64,000 bases of DNA from an uncultured Polaribacter sp. (GCA_943787375.1 CALSME010000002.1:62001-126000); one strand, 5' to 3'. Shown: positions 28,804 to 40,044, counted from the first letter of the stretch. Program-made: numbers and translations. Notes: generated by a model from the sequence alone, not told the origin.

Positions 28804-30519
28804 TTACTTTTTCCCGTTGACAATTTGATCTGCCATCTTTAAAGCATTGTAGGCATTTACAATACGCCCTGAAACAGATAAATCTGAAAACGACACTTTA
28901 TCTCCTGTTGGATTTTCTCTTGATTGTGATCCTGGCTTGATTACTTCAAAATTAATTTTTATCCCCGAATTCATTAAAATGTGTTTTACTTGACTTGCCG
29001 ATAACTGAGGGTAGTATGAACGAACCAGTGCTGCAACACCTGCTGCTGACGGTGCGGCCATAGACGTTCCACTATTGGGTGCATAGCTGTCTTTTGGCAT
29101 GGTTGCATAGATATCAACCCCTGGTGCAAATACATCTACATTTACCTTTCCATAGTTAGAAAAGTTTGCGGGTAAATTTTCATTGTAATTAAGGCTCATT
29201 GCGCCAACGGTTAAAACATTGTCTGAGATTTCATTGATGAAATCGGGAGCGTCTGTTGGAAAAGTCGCTTCAATATCAATATTTGCACCATCATTCCCAG
29301 CAGCATTTACTAATAAAACATCTTTTTTGGCAGCATATCGAATGGCTTCTAATACCCATTCCATATTGGGTGATTGTCCTTTACCAAAACTCATATTAAT
29401 TACTTTTGCGCCATTATCTACTGCATATCGAATCCCTAAAGCAACATCCTTATCGTGCTCATCTCCATCTGGCACCACTCTTACTGCCATGATCTTTACA
29501 TTTTTGGCAACTCCGTTCACTCCTTTATCGTTGTCTCTTGATGCTGCAACAATTCCAGCAACATGTGTTCCATGGCTTTCTAAATCTTTTGAACCAATCA
29601 CATTATTGTTCCCGTAATCGGTATCGGTGATGTCGTATAAATCATCCCCCATCGTTTGACGTGCGTCAAAATCTAAATCGAAATGCTTTGTTCTTTCGAG
29701 GCCAGCCATGTAGTCTAACAATCCTTTTTGATAATCTAAAAGACTCACTTCGGTCATTCCTCTGTTTAAAATATTGACAACATCTGCAATTTGTTCAGCA
29801 ACTTTAGGATCTCCTGGTTTCACTACTTTTAAATCTTCTAAAGTAAAATCATCTTTCCCCAAGAAGGTTTTCACGGCATTAAAATTCTCAGCAAGTTGAT
29901 TTAATCTTTGCTTGGTATTGTTTAAATTTTCTTTTTCCTTGGTTTTTTTATCCGCAGACTTAGAAAATGCTGCTTTGTCTTTTAAAAATTGTGCAAATGC
30001 AGCTTGATCTGCTTCTGGAATCTCGGAAGCTGTTTTATTGCCAAACTTCTCCATCCCTCTTTTTACAATTCTAGTAATTTCTAATTGATCTGAATTTACA
30101 ATACGACCATCTTTACTTCCAATAAAGTTCCAACCATGAATATCATCTACATAACCGTTCTGATCATCATCGATATTATTGCCTGCAATTTCATTTGGAT
30201 TTACCCAAGCAACTTCTTTTAAATCTTCATGAGATACATCGACGCCAGAATCTGCAATACCCACAATTACTTCTACGCCCTTTTTGTCTTCTAAAAACTG
30301 ATACGCTCTTGCGATACTCATTCCTGGAATGGAATCTTTTTCTAGATCTGCATGACTCCAACGATGGGTTTCATCTTCGGATAAAGCTCCTTTTTTAGCA
30401 GTTACATTGATCGTATTCACCGTTCCACTTGGAACCGGTATAGCGGTAATGGATGTTTTACAGCTTGATAAGATAGAAACAGCAACTGCTGTATATAAAA
30501 TAGATTTTAATGTGCTCAT
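28804..30519 (-). CDS. S8 subtilisin-like serine peptidase
   Basis: Catalytic DSGVDVSHE, SHGTHVAGIVAA, NSGTSMAAPSAAG. Confidence 0.96.
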   Translation of the reverse strand: MSTLKSILYTAVAVSILSSCKTSITAIPVPSGTVNTINVTAKKGALSEDETHRWSHADLEKDSIPGMSIARAYQFLEDKKGVEVIVGIADSGVDVSHEDLKEVAWVNPNEIAGNNIDDDQNGYVDDIHGWNFIGSKDGRIVNSDQLEITRIVKRGMEKFGNKTASEIPEADQAAFAQFLKDKAAFSKSADKKTKEKENLNNTKQRLNQLAENFNAVKTFLGKDDFTLEDLKVVKPGDPKVAEQIADVVNILNRGMTEVSLLDYQKGLLDYMAGLERTKHFDLDFDARQTMGDDLYDITDTDYGNNNVIGSKDLESHGTHVAGIVAASRDNDKGVNGVAKNVKIMAVRVVPDGDEHDKDVALGIRYAVDNGAKVINMSFGKGQSPNMEWVLEAIRYAAKKDVLLVNAAGNDGANIDIEATFPTDAPDFINEISDNVLTVGAMSLNYNENLPANFSNYGKVNVDVFAPGVDIYATMPKDSYAPNSGTSMAAPSAAGVAALVRSYYPQLSASQVKHILMNSGIKINFEVIKPGSQSRENPTGDKVSFSDLSVSGRIVNAYNALKMADQIVNGKK

Positions 30520-30526
30520 AATAGTA

Positions 30527-31381
30527 TTAATTAAATATGTCTGTGAATTTATAAGTTTGGTGAAGTCGTACTCCTTTTTCTGTATGCTTTACGGTACAAA
30601 GCTCGTTGTAAGCATCGTGTTCTAAAAAAAGATAATAATTTTTGTCTGCAGCTTCCTTTAAAAAAGCAGCTTTTTCTGTGATTGTTGTAAGGGGTCTTGT
30701 GTCATAGCCCATTACATATGGCAATGGAATGTGTCCAACGGTAGGCAGTAAATCGGCCATAAAAACGATGGTTTTGTCTTGGTATGTAATTTTTGGCAAC
30801 ATTTGTTTTTCAGTATGCCCATCCATCAATAAAACGTCAAATCCTATTTGGTCTTTGGCATTCTGTTGGATAAAATTTAACTGTCCATTTTGTTGAATTG
30901 GGAGGATGTTTTCGGTTAAAAAAGACGCTTTTTCTCTTGGATTTGGTTCCGTTGCCCAATTCCAATGTGCTTCATTCGACCAAACTTTTGCATTTTTAAA
31001 TGCGGGTTGCAAAATTGTTTTTGCTTGGTTAAACTCGATAACTCCACCACAGTGATCAAAATGTAAATGGGTTAGAAAAACATCGGTAATATCATCTCTA
31101 TGAAAACCATGTTTTGCTAAAGAAGCGTCTAAGGAGAAGTCACCAAATAAATAATAATATCCAAAAAACTTTTGAGATTGTTTGTCACCCAAGCCAGTAT
31201 CAATTAAAGTCAATCGATTGCCATCTTCTATAAGCAGACAACGCATGCTCATGTCTATTAGGTTTTTTGCGTCTGCAGGATTTGTTTTTTGCCAAATCGT
31301 TTTAGGCACAACACCAAACATAGCACCTCCGTCTAACTTAAAATTTCCAGTTTCTATTGGGTACATTTTCATCAACAACAA
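30527..31381 (-). CDS. MBL-fold metallo-hydrolase
   Basis: THLHFDHCGG zinc motif. Confidence 0.93.
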   Translation of the reverse strand: MLLMKMYPIETGNFKLDGGAMFGVVPKTIWQKTNPADAKNLIDMSMRCLLIEDGNRLTLIDTGLGDKQSQKFFGYYYLFGDFSLDASLAKHGFHRDDITDVFLTHLHFDHCGGVIEFNQAKTILQPAFKNAKVWSNEAHWNWATEPNPREKASFLTENILPIQQNGQLNFIQQNAKDQIGFDVLLMDGHTEKQMLPKITYQDKTIVFMADLLPTVGHIPLPYVMGYDTRPLTTITEKAAFLKEAADKNYYLFLEHDAYNELCTVKHTEKGVRLHQTYKFTDIFN

Positions 31382-31443
31382 ATATGCAGAAAAAACGCCA
31401 CTTTTTTGCTAATAAAATCTTAAATTCATGAAGGTAAAATACC

Positions 31444-33828
31444 TTAATCTTTTACAATCAAGTTTTGCTGGATTTCTTTTCCGAAATTATCAGTTATAGA
31501 AATTATATAATCCCCACTCTCTAAAGATACTGCAACTTCATGAATCTTATTTGTAGTTGCTATAAATTTTTTGTTGATATACCAAAACAGGGTTGCATCA
31601 TTGTTAGAATGCGTCGCTTTTAAAATGGTTTCATTTTTTTTACCGTTAAAATCTTTCGGTAAAAAAATAGTTATATTTTCTGATGGATATATAAATTTTA
31701 ACGCATTTTTTATTTCACCCAAACAATCCATCCGAAACTTTGGCAGAGATTTGTAAAAAGGGTTTTTTTTCTTATAATGATAGTCCATTAATGGTGGCAA
31801 AACAAACCAAGACTTTTGTTTGATTTCGCTTAATTTTTGGCAAGAAGTATTTACTTGGTAGTTTTCTGTTTTATTTACATTTATAAAGACATGAAAAGGA
31901 CATGGGGGTGTTTTTAGTCCTGAGTTCTGAACGAATTCAAACCCTTTCTCTTCGCAAATAGCGGTCGCTCTATATCCACTTTTTGTGCAAACTTCTATCT
32001 CTGTCATTTCATCAAAAGGTTTTTCAAACCAATCTGATTTAGGCAATTTATCAAAGACATCAAATAAGATAGGTGCTGCTGTTTGAACCCCAACCAAACC
32101 AGGTCTTCCCTCTCCATCTGCGTTACCAACCCACACACCAACAACATAATCTTTTGTGGTTCCAATTGCCCAAGCATCTCGAAAACCAAAACTAGTTCCT
32201 GTTTTCCATGCAATTTGTTTGGCGGCATCAAAGAATTTCCAATTTTCTTCAGCACCGGGCCTGTTCACTTCTTTTAAACTTTCAAATGTGAGGTAAATTG
32301 ATGCCGCATCAAACACTATTTTCTCTGAAGAATTTTTACCAAAATCATTTTTTTCATCTTTAAAATAAGTAGGTTCAGAAAATTCATTTGTAAAATAGGT
32401 ACTCGAATGTTGACTGAAATGATTTACCGTTGCTGCCATTGAAGCATAACTCTTACACAAATCCCATAAGTTGCTTTCAGCTCCGCCCAGCACCAAAGTT
32501 AAACCATAATAATTTGCATCTTTTTGAAGGTTCTTTAGGTCTAATTTTTTTAAATAATCATGAAACTTTACCAATCCAAATTCCTGTAACATTCTTACCA
32601 TTGGAACATTTAAAGATTTTGATAATGCCAATTTTGCAGAAATTGCTCCCGAATATTTTTTATCGAAATTCTCTGGCTGATAGCTACCAAAATTAGTTGG
32701 AATATCTGCCACTAAAGTGTTCGGGAGCAAATCGCCACTGTCTAACATTGCCGCATATAAAAATGGTTTTAAGATACTTCCTGTACTTCTTGGCTTGTCA
32801 ATAATATCTACCTCTTTTTGATGTTTTTTATCGGTAGGAGAATTTCCAACATAACTCAATACTTGTCTGGTTTTTACATCTAACACCAAAACTGCAACAT
32901 TATAAATTTCATTTTTACTTAATTGATTGTAATGGTTTCTAACAATTGTATTTGTTTGTATTTGTACCTTTTTGTCAATCGTTGTTTTTACAAACGCCCC
33001 TTTTTGCTGCTTATTAATTTTCTGTAATAAATGGGGTGCAATTTGTGGAAGTGGATATGGTTTCTGGGGTAAATTCTCTAAAAGAGACAATCGATATGTT
33101 AAAGAATCTATCACCTTTTTGTGATGTAATTTCTTAAGTAATCGGTTTCTTTTTTCCAATAATTTTTGTTGATTTTTTCCAGGATAAATTAAATTTGGGG
33201 CATTGGGTAAAACCGCTAAAGTGGCCGCTTCTGCCCAAGACAAATCCATAGATTTTCTATTGAAATACCTCCACGATGCAGCATCTAAACCCACTACATT
33301 TCCTCCAAAAGGAGCATTTGAACTCCAAAAGGCAATAATTTCTTCTTTTGAAACCCTCATTTCTAATCTTGTGGCAAGAACGAGTTCTTTTAGTTTTTCA
33401 ATGTAGGTTCTGGAGGTATTGCCTCTACTTAATCGAATGACTTGTTGAGTGAGCGTACTTCCTCCTCTTTTTACTTTTCCTGCCTGAAGGTTTTGCTGGA
33501 GGGCTTTTAAAATTGAAACTGGATTAAACCCTGGGTGTTGATAAAAATGCTCATCTTCAAACTGAATTAAACAGGTTTTAAATTTCTCAGGAACTACTTT
33601 ATTATGTGGAAACCGCCATTGACCATCTGAAGCAATTAACGCTCCTAACAACTCGTTACTACTACTTACAATTACTGTAGATGTTGGTTTGGTAAATATT
33701 TTTTTGGGCAAACAAAACGCATAGAATATGAGTAAAACAACAATCAAAATTGTTTTCTTTTTATGACGCATGAAATAATTATTCCTTTTTTTCATTCTTT
33801 TTTTGCCTACATATTCGTAAAAATTCAA
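31444..33828 (-). CDS. pbpC: Penicillin-binding protein 1C
   Basis: Transglycosylase EDEHFYQHPGFNPVSILKA and GGSTLTQQVIRL; transpeptidase STGSILKPFLYA, KTGTS; C-terminal BiPBP_C-like region. Confidence 0.95.
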   Translation of the reverse strand: MNFYEYVGKKRMKKRNNYFMRHKKKTILIVVLLIFYAFCLPKKIFTKPTSTVIVSSSNELLGALIASDGQWRFPHNKVVPEKFKTCLIQFEDEHFYQHPGFNPVSILKALQQNLQAGKVKRGGSTLTQQVIRLSRGNTSRTYIEKLKELVLATRLEMRVSKEEIIAFWSSNAPFGGNVVGLDAASWRYFNRKSMDLSWAEAATLAVLPNAPNLIYPGKNQQKLLEKRNRLLKKLHHKKVIDSLTYRLSLLENLPQKPYPLPQIAPHLLQKINKQQKGAFVKTTIDKKVQIQTNTIVRNHYNQLSKNEIYNVAVLVLDVKTRQVLSYVGNSPTDKKHQKEVDIIDKPRSTGSILKPFLYAAMLDSGDLLPNTLVADIPTNFGSYQPENFDKKYSGAISAKLALSKSLNVPMVRMLQEFGLVKFHDYLKKLDLKNLQKDANYYGLTLVLGGAESNLWDLCKSYASMAATVNHFSQHSSTYFTNEFSEPTYFKDEKNDFGKNSSEKIVFDAASIYLTFESLKEVNRPGAEENWKFFDAAKQIAWKTGTSFGFRDAWAIGTTKDYVVGVWVGNADGEGRPGLVGVQTAAPILFDVFDKLPKSDWFEKPFDEMTEIEVCTKSGYRATAICEEKGFEFVQNSGLKTPPCPFHVFINVNKTENYQVNTSCQKLSEIKQKSWFVLPPLMDYHYKKKNPFYKSLPKFRMDCLGEIKNALKFIYPSENITIFLPKDFNGKKNETILKATHSNNDATLFWYINKKFIATTNKIHEVAVSLESGDYIISITDNFGKEIQQNLIVKD

Positions 33829-33836
33829 TTTACTTT

Positions 33837-36800
33837 TTATTTTACAACCTCAATCCAACGCCCTTCTGTTCTTACTAAATAATCATTATCATACATGGCT
33901 TCTACTTGGAATCCTGGCAAATAGTAGCGCCCTAAATAGGCTGCATTTAGTAGGACCGTAAAAGTTTTTGTTTGCGCCCTTCTCCCTTCATTCAAATCAA
34001 AATAAAAGTTAACACGATCATCTTTGATATCGGTATAACGTGCTTCACTTTTTATGGTAGTTCCAAAATCTGTAAAACGAGTATTGACAATTTCCCAACC
34101 AGACGGAAATATTTGAGTGAATGCAACGTCTTTAATTGTTTCATTTTTAGGGTTACTTACTTTAATTTCTGCTCTAAAATCTTGTCCTTGTTTCAACTGA
34201 TCGATCGCAATTTCATTTCCTTTTAAGTCTTTATAAATTACTGAAACAGACAATCCCCTACTCTCAGGAAGTTCTTCTCCCAATGGTAATTTACCAGTGT
34301 TGATAATTCTTGCAAAAACAAGATTGTTTTCTTCATTTTTAATTGTAATTTTATTTACCCCTTCTGATACTTTCAAAGCTCTTTGCACCATAGCGCCTTT
34401 AGCATGTATTCGCTCCGTTTTTTTATCATTTGTATAATTTATGTGGATTGCTTTTCCGCCATTATTAATTACCATCTTTCCAATTGCCAGCAAACTATAT
34501 GCAGTAGACTGTGTGTTCATCCAATTTTTGCTCGATAGATTTTTGGCGATCAATTTGGCAATCTCTTTGGTATTTTTATGGTTGATAATTAGCATGGTTT
34601 CTAAAGCCATTGCTCTGTTTCTGTGCGCAGAACCATAAGTATAATAATTATATTTAGTATTAAAATTGCGATTAGCTGTGTTTATGATTTCTTGACTTGC
34701 TTCTTTTTGACCAACCATACCATATGCAGCTGCCAAACGCCATTTCGCTTCATTGGAAATTTGCTTAAACTCCCTTAACCTATTCATTGCAGATAAATCT
34801 GGACTGCCTGCTAAAGCCAATGTATACAGTCTATAGGCTTGGGCTAAATCTGGTTTATTGTCACCATAACCTGAACTCCAGTTTCTGGCAGCCTTTTTTT
34901 GATAGCGAATAAAATTAGACTTGAACGTTAAAGGAAGAACAAAGCCTTTTTTTTCGGCTTCTAACAAAAAGTGTCCGGCATAACTTGTCCCCCAATCATT
35001 GGCATAATTTTCACCAATCCAATAACTCATTCCGCCATTTGCTTGCTGAAAATGACCTAATCGTTCAATTCCCTTTTCGATGTTGTTTTGAATTTGATTT
35101 TTTTTATCAGCAGTTAAATCAAAAAGATCCACTAAAAACAACTGTGGAAAAACACTAGAGGTCGTTTGCTCTAGACAACCGTGTGGATATTGAATTAAAT
35201 AAGCCAATCTCCCTGAAAAATTGATTGGTGGAATTGTAGATAATTCTAAAATTGCCGAGTTAGAACCAATCTCTCCAAACGTATCAAAACTCAATGTTTG
35301 AGTTTGTTTCCCTTCGATATTCAGATCAATAACCTTTGTGGTCATCGGATTTGGATTTAGAACCTCTAAGGTTACTTTATAAGACGATTTCTCTCCATTT
35401 CCTACAGCAATGACCTCTACGGTATTCGTGCCATTTGCTTTTAAAACATCCAATTCAAAATACAGCATTTTTTCATCCGGCTTTTCAAAGTTTACCGTTT
35501 TCATTTTCTTACCAAGCACCGTAATTCCTTCTGATGTTTTTATTATAACGGATACTTTTTTTACCTTTTTATCCATTGCAAAAATAGTAACAGGTAAGGT
35601 TACTTTTTCTTTTGGAGACAACTTTCTAGGCAACGTTGCCAAAACCATTAAAGGTTTTTTTACAGGAACCGTTTTTTGAGCATTTCCATATGCCGCTTCA
35701 TTTACATCACCAGCAATGACCATTGTTCTTACAGAACCAATATAATTTGGCAAGGTAATTTTGTGCGATTTAGTTTGTCCGCTTTCTAAATAAAAGGGGC
35801 CTAAAACCTTTACAACTGGCTGAAATCGGTTTGCTTTTTTATTTTTTCCCTTCGCAGTATTCCCATCACCACCAATCGCGTATACTTGGTCTATACTTCC
35901 AGAAAATGCGCCAATTACATCATCAAAAATATCCCAAGTTTTTATTCCCAAAGCCTCTCTAGCATAAAAGGTATTGAATGCATTTGGTGTTTTAAATCTT
36001 GTTAAATCTAGCAAGCCTTCTTCAACAACAGCCAACGTATATGTCATCGGTTTGTTTTTCTTTTCAGAAACTTTCACAACAAATTCTTTCTTTGGCTGAA
36101 CCTCATCGGGCATTGAAATTTGAGGCTCCAATTTGGTGGATGTATCTTCCACCAAAAGAGGAATGGTACCGTATAAACGTAAAGGAAGATCGTTTTCAGA
36201 CAAATGATGAGGCTGTAATAACGAAATGCTTACAAATACATTTGGCGCCATATTTTTATCGATTGGAATTGCCACAGAAGTACTTCCTCTATTAGTTTTC
36301 ACCCATTTTGTATCTAACACTTTAGTGCCATTTTCAATACTCACTAAGGCATGTCCTTTACTCCCAGATGGAAAGGTAATTTTTGCAGTTTCTCCAACAT
36401 TGTATTTCTCTTTATCGGCAGAAAAAACCAACATTTTTGCAGCTTCCTTATTTCCTGAAGTTGCATTTTGCCACCAATTTTTATAAAAATAAGCCGTTCT
36501 TCCTGATGCATGACCACTGATTGGGTCTATAACTCGTATTAAAAATCGTCCTCGATCTCGCGCTGGAATGTTTAAATTAAAACGCCCTTTTCCATTGGCA
36601 TCCGTATCTACTTTTATTGTCTTATAAGGAGTCTGATAACTACTTGAAGTATATCGAGAGAGATTGTCAGAAGAAGAACTCCACCACCAGCGCCAATGAA
36701 TTTGATACACCTGAACCTCAATATTTTTACGCTGTATTGGAGTTCCCATATCATCGACTGCAACAATAGAAAAATTTTGATTTTCATCTGTATAAAAAGA

Positions 36801-39389
36801 ACCATTTCTCTTTTCTTTTGGGGAGGCTAATCCTACAAATGAAGAAAATGGTGCGTACTTTTTAGAAAAAGCATCCATCGAAAAATCTCCTCCAGTTTCA
36901 AAAGCTCTCACCAAAAACTGAACGTTTAACATCCCAGGTGCATTCTTCCCAATTTCTAATTGATGCTTTATTTTCGCAAATCCATTGGCATCTAGGTTTC
37001 CATTAAAAATGTTTATTTCTTCAGAAGAAAAGGTTCTTGATGGGTCTGAAAAAACATAGTTTTCATACTTCTTGAAACTAAAATTTGTAGCAGAAATCTT
37101 TGCTTTTATTTCTGTTTTTATGTTTTTTGCTGGCGTACCATGCAACCATTTTACTTCTAAATTTCCGTTGATCGGTTTTTTACTCGTTAAGATAGCATCC
37201 TCAAAATCAATTTTAATTTTTAATCGATTTGGTTTTACCGTTTCAACTTTTAACGTTTTATAAAATTTCGCACCCCCAACAGCTACCTTTGCACTATAAT
37301 TTCCTGTTTTTGCCCCGGAGGAAGTAAGTACTTTAAAAGTATAAAACTTGTTGCTATGTTCTGTGGTTACTTTCTTGTAAACCAGTTTACCACTTGGGTC
37401 TGTCACTTCTAATTTTACAGGATGGTTTTTCGGAATCTTATTCTCCGCATCGTTTAATACAAAGGTTAAATGAATAGAGTCTCCAGGTCGCCAAACTCCG
37501 CGCTCACCATAAATATATCCTTTCAAGCCTTTTTGAGTTTTGCTTCCAGCAACGTCAAACTTACTTAAAGACAATGAATTTCCGTCTAATAAACGAAGGT
37601 AGCCCTTATTATTTCCTTTTGAAACTAATGCAAATGCAGCATTTTTGGAGGTTTCGATCGTTGCAAAACCTGTTGCATCTGTTTTTGCGGAAGCGATTTC
37701 TTGTTGTTGAAAATTGAATAACTGAATGGTCGCATCCGAAGTTGGATGTGTCGTTAAGATGTTTGTAATTGCAAAAGAATAAGAATTATTCGTTCCTTTT
37801 TTGGCAATGATTCCAAGGTTGGAAGCCAACAAATTTTGAGTTAAAACTCGATTTTCGTAATAATAATCATGACAAGGATTGTTTCTTTCTCGCCAATTAT
37901 AACTGTTTTTCTTATATCGATACAAGATGTTGTCCCAATACATTTCTTCTCTTTGGTCTTCATTTTTTGCTTCAATCAAATCTTCGTATGCAGCAGCATC
38001 TAATTCTTCTGGGGAAAGAACGTTTGCGGTTTCCTTGCCGCTTTCTGTACAGTTATAAAAAGCTTGCCTTTTGGTATAGGAAATTTCTACTCTATAGATT
38101 GCTCCTGGTTCTGCAGCGATCATCTTCGATAAATCTACGCTATAAGATTGCCATTTTTGCGGATTAACTTCCTTTGAAGGAATCAGTGTAATTGTTTTTT
38201 TGGCTACGCTTCTACCTACTCTTTTTATCGCATACTTATTATTACTATTTAAATTATTTTCTTGTAAAAACTGAAGCACATTGTCTTCAAATATTTTTAT
38301 AATTCGAATATCTACCGCCTTTACATTGATGGCTTCGAAATTAAATGTTAAGGCCTTCGAATTTGGCAAAATAGTACCGTTACTAATGAGGCGAACTTGT
38401 GGTTTTTTCTGTTCGAAAGCCACTGTTTCAATGGTGTTATTTTTGAGTTTGTAATCCTCAGAATTCTTTATTCCATGAAAAACAGTCACCAAAACATTCC
38501 CTACTAATTTTGTGTCAGGAAAAACTTTCAATTCGTTTCCATTGACAATAAATCGTGGTTTTTTTACATGCTGAAGAGTTACCAATCCATCAAAAATTTG
38601 TTGCTTTTTTAACGCATCCGAAAAGTGAACCGAAAGGTATTGTACTGCTTCATTCTTTACTTCAAAACTCAAAACTTTAAAATTGCTTTTCCCAGGGACT
38701 GTAATTGCATTATTTCCTTTAGAATCTACTTTTATTGGACTCCCGTCCCAAGAAACAACTAATTTTGTATCCCCTACGAATCGCTGAACACTATCAATCT
38801 TAAACTCGAAAACCTTCCCATTCTCGAAAGATTCGTTCCATACAATACTCTTTGAAACTCCTTTTTGAGTCGCTTTTATCAATTTTTTTGCATTCGCCAA
38901 AGAAATGAAATCTGCAGATTTTACCGTTCCTAATACATACTGGTAATCTTTATTATACGATTGTACATTCTTAGTTTGAATGGTGAAATTAGGCGTGATT
39001 GTCTTAAATTGAAAGGTGTAATCTTGAAACTCTTTCTCGGTTTTTTTATAAATTTCTTTTAGGCTAACTGTAATTGTATATGCTGTATTTGCCGCTAGAT
39101 GCTCCTCTGGAATAAAAACAAAAGCATGTTTGTTTATGATTTTAATCTTCCCATTTACAAAAGGTTTTACAGAAATTATTTCTGAAGTAATTTCTTTATT
39201 TGCCTCCCATCCAGCCACTTCCTTAGCAAGGTTTACTTCAATGTTTTGGGTAGTAGAAACAACACCTGTAGTGGTATAGTTTATATATTCTTTAAATTTA
39301 TAAAGATTATCTAGTTGTATTGCTTCCTTTTTACAGGAGAAAATTAATAAAAAAATAACGAGAATTGAAAGGGCATTTTTTATTTTCAT
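33837..39389 (-). CDS. Alpha-2-macroglobulin family protein (1850 aa, thioester motif intact)
   Basis: MG domains, YPHGCLEQTTSSVFPQ thioester, adjacent to pbpC. Confidence 0.95.
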   Translation of the reverse strand: MKIKNALSILVIFLLIFSCKKEAIQLDNLYKFKEYINYTTTGVVSTTQNIEVNLAKEVAGWEANKEITSEIISVKPFVNGKIKIINKHAFVFIPEEHLAANTAYTITVSLKEIYKKTEKEFQDYTFQFKTITPNFTIQTKNVQSYNKDYQYVLGTVKSADFISLANAKKLIKATQKGVSKSIVWNESFENGKVFEFKIDSVQRFVGDTKLVVSWDGSPIKVDSKGNNAITVPGKSNFKVLSFEVKNEAVQYLSVHFSDALKKQQIFDGLVTLQHVKKPRFIVNGNELKVFPDTKLVGNVLVTVFHGIKNSEDYKLKNNTIETVAFEQKKPQVRLISNGTILPNSKALTFNFEAINVKAVDIRIIKIFEDNVLQFLQENNLNSNNKYAIKRVGRSVAKKTITLIPSKEVNPQKWQSYSVDLSKMIAAEPGAIYRVEISYTKRQAFYNCTESGKETANVLSPEELDAAAYEDLIEAKNEDQREEMYWDNILYRYKKNSYNWRERNNPCHDYYYENRVLTQNLLASNLGIIAKKGTNNSYSFAITNILTTHPTSDATIQLFNFQQQEIASAKTDATGFATIETSKNAAFALVSKGNNKGYLRLLDGNSLSLSKFDVAGSKTQKGLKGYIYGERGVWRPGDSIHLTFVLNDAENKIPKNHPVKLEVTDPSGKLVYKKVTTEHSNKFYTFKVLTSSGAKTGNYSAKVAVGGAKFYKTLKVETVKPNRLKIKIDFEDAILTSKKPINGNLEVKWLHGTPAKNIKTEIKAKISATNFSFKKYENYVFSDPSRTFSSEEINIFNGNLDANGFAKIKHQLEIGKNAPGMLNVQFLVRAFETGGDFSMDAFSKKYAPFSSFVGLASPKEKRNGSFYTDENQNFSIVAVDDMGTPIQRKNIEVQVYQIHWRWWWSSSSDNLSRYTSSSYQTPYKTIKVDTDANGKGRFNLNIPARDRGRFLIRVIDPISGHASGRTAYFYKNWWQNATSGNKEAAKMLVFSADKEKYNVGETAKITFPSGSKGHALVSIENGTKVLDTKWVKTNRGSTSVAIPIDKNMAPNVFVSISLLQPHHLSENDLPLRLYGTIPLLVEDTSTKLEPQISMPDEVQPKKEFVVKVSEKKNKPMTYTLAVVEEGLLDLTRFKTPNAFNTFYAREALGIKTWDIFDDVIGAFSGSIDQVYAIGGDGNTAKGKNKKANRFQPVVKVLGPFYLESGQTKSHKITLPNYIGSVRTMVIAGDVNEAAYGNAQKTVPVKKPLMVLATLPRKLSPKEKVTLPVTIFAMDKKVKKVSVIIKTSEGITVLGKKMKTVNFEKPDEKMLYFELDVLKANGTNTVEVIAVGNGEKSSYKVTLEVLNPNPMTTKVIDLNIEGKQTQTLSFDTFGEIGSNSAILELSTIPPINFSGRLAYLIQYPHGCLEQTTSSVFPQLFLVDLFDLTADKKNQIQNNIEKGIERLGHFQQANGGMSYWIGENYANDWGTSYAGHFLLEAEKKGFVLPLTFKSNFIRYQKKAARNWSSGYGDNKPDLAQAYRLYTLALAGSPDLSAMNRLREFKQISNEAKWRLAAAYGMVGQKEASQEIINTANRNFNTKYNYYTYGSAHRNRAMALETMLIINHKNTKEIAKLIAKNLSSKNWMNTQSTAYSLLAIGKMVINNGGKAIHINYTNDKKTERIHAKGAMVQRALKVSEGVNKITIKNEENNLVFARIINTGKLPLGEELPESRGLSVSVIYKDLKGNEIAIDQLKQGQDFRAEIKVSNPKNETIKDVAFTQIFPSGWEIVNTRFTDFGTTIKSEARYTDIKDDRVNFYFDLNEGRRAQTKTFTVLLNAAYLGRYYLPGFQVEAMYDNDYLVRTEGRWIEVVK

Positions 39390-39490
39390 AGTTGTAATAT
39401 TTGTAAGTACAACTCAAAAATAACAATTTAAGTATCGAGAAAAGAGGTGAATGAGAATTTGGCACTATTTTTTTAGAATTCGATTAAAAT

Positions 39491-39523
39491 AAAAAAACGC
39501 TTCTATTTCTTGAAGCGTTTTTG
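39491..39523 (-). terminator. Terminator downstream of tRNA-Cys
   Basis: AAAAACGCTTC-tatttctt-GAAGCGTTTTT. Confidence 0.8.
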
Positions 39524-39594
39524 AGGTGTCGAGCGGATTCGAACCGCTGTAGATGGTGTTGCAGACCACTGCCTAGCCACTCGGCCACGACACC
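39524..39594 (-). tRNA. tRNA-Cys(GCA)
   Basis: Reverse strand GGTGTCG...GGTTCGAATCC...CGACACC-T; loop CTGCAAC gives anticodon GCA; CCA not encoded. Confidence 0.95.
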
Positions 39595-39655
39595 CTATTG
39601 TATTAAGGATTGCAAATCTACATAAATTTACATGTATTGCAAGGCTTTTTTTGTG

Positions 39656-40012
39656 TTATCGCTTTTTTTTGAGAATAACCACCACTTCTTCTACATCGCC
39701 TCCGATGGGTGGATTTATTTTTGATACCGAAACGGTCGCTTTTTTTATCATTCTAAGTTCTTTGAAAAAACGATTTAAAATTCGCTGGGCAACCTCTTCT
39801 AAAAGCTTTGAGCGAATGGCCATTTCTTCTTTTACAATATGATTTAAATGTACATAGTCTACCGTATCTTCTAAGGCATCCGTTTTGGCAGATTTCTTTA
39901 AATCGGCTTTTACCGCTACATCTACACGGTATTCTGAACCAATTTTTGCTTCTTCGTCTAAACAACCGTGGTAGGCATACAACTTAATGTTGTTTACTTT
40001 TATAGTTCCCAT
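39656..40012 (-). CDS. folB: Dihydroneopterin aldolase
   Basis: MGTIKVNNIKLYAYHGCLDEEAKIGSEYRVDV, DTVDYVHL. Confidence 0.95.
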   Translation of the reverse strand: MGTIKVNNIKLYAYHGCLDEEAKIGSEYRVDVAVKADLKKSAKTDALEDTVDYVHLNHIVKEEMAIRSKLLEEVAQRILNRFFKELRMIKKATVSVSKINPPIGGDVEEVVVILKKKR

Positions 40013-40044
40013 TGCATCTCTTTTAGCCCCAAAAGGGTTTTGTC

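Noticed and set aside
28804-30519. S8 peptidase as a possible secreted virulence factor or bacteriocin-processing enzyme
   Set aside because: No adjacent precursor or export genes; catalytic motifs and lipoprotein-like N-terminus fit a common flavobacterial S8 peptidase.
33972-38167. Multiple 60-100 aa plus-strand ORFs inside the alpha-2-macroglobulin gene
   Set aside because: Antisense shadow ORFs with no recognisable domains, fully contained in a strongly supported CDS.
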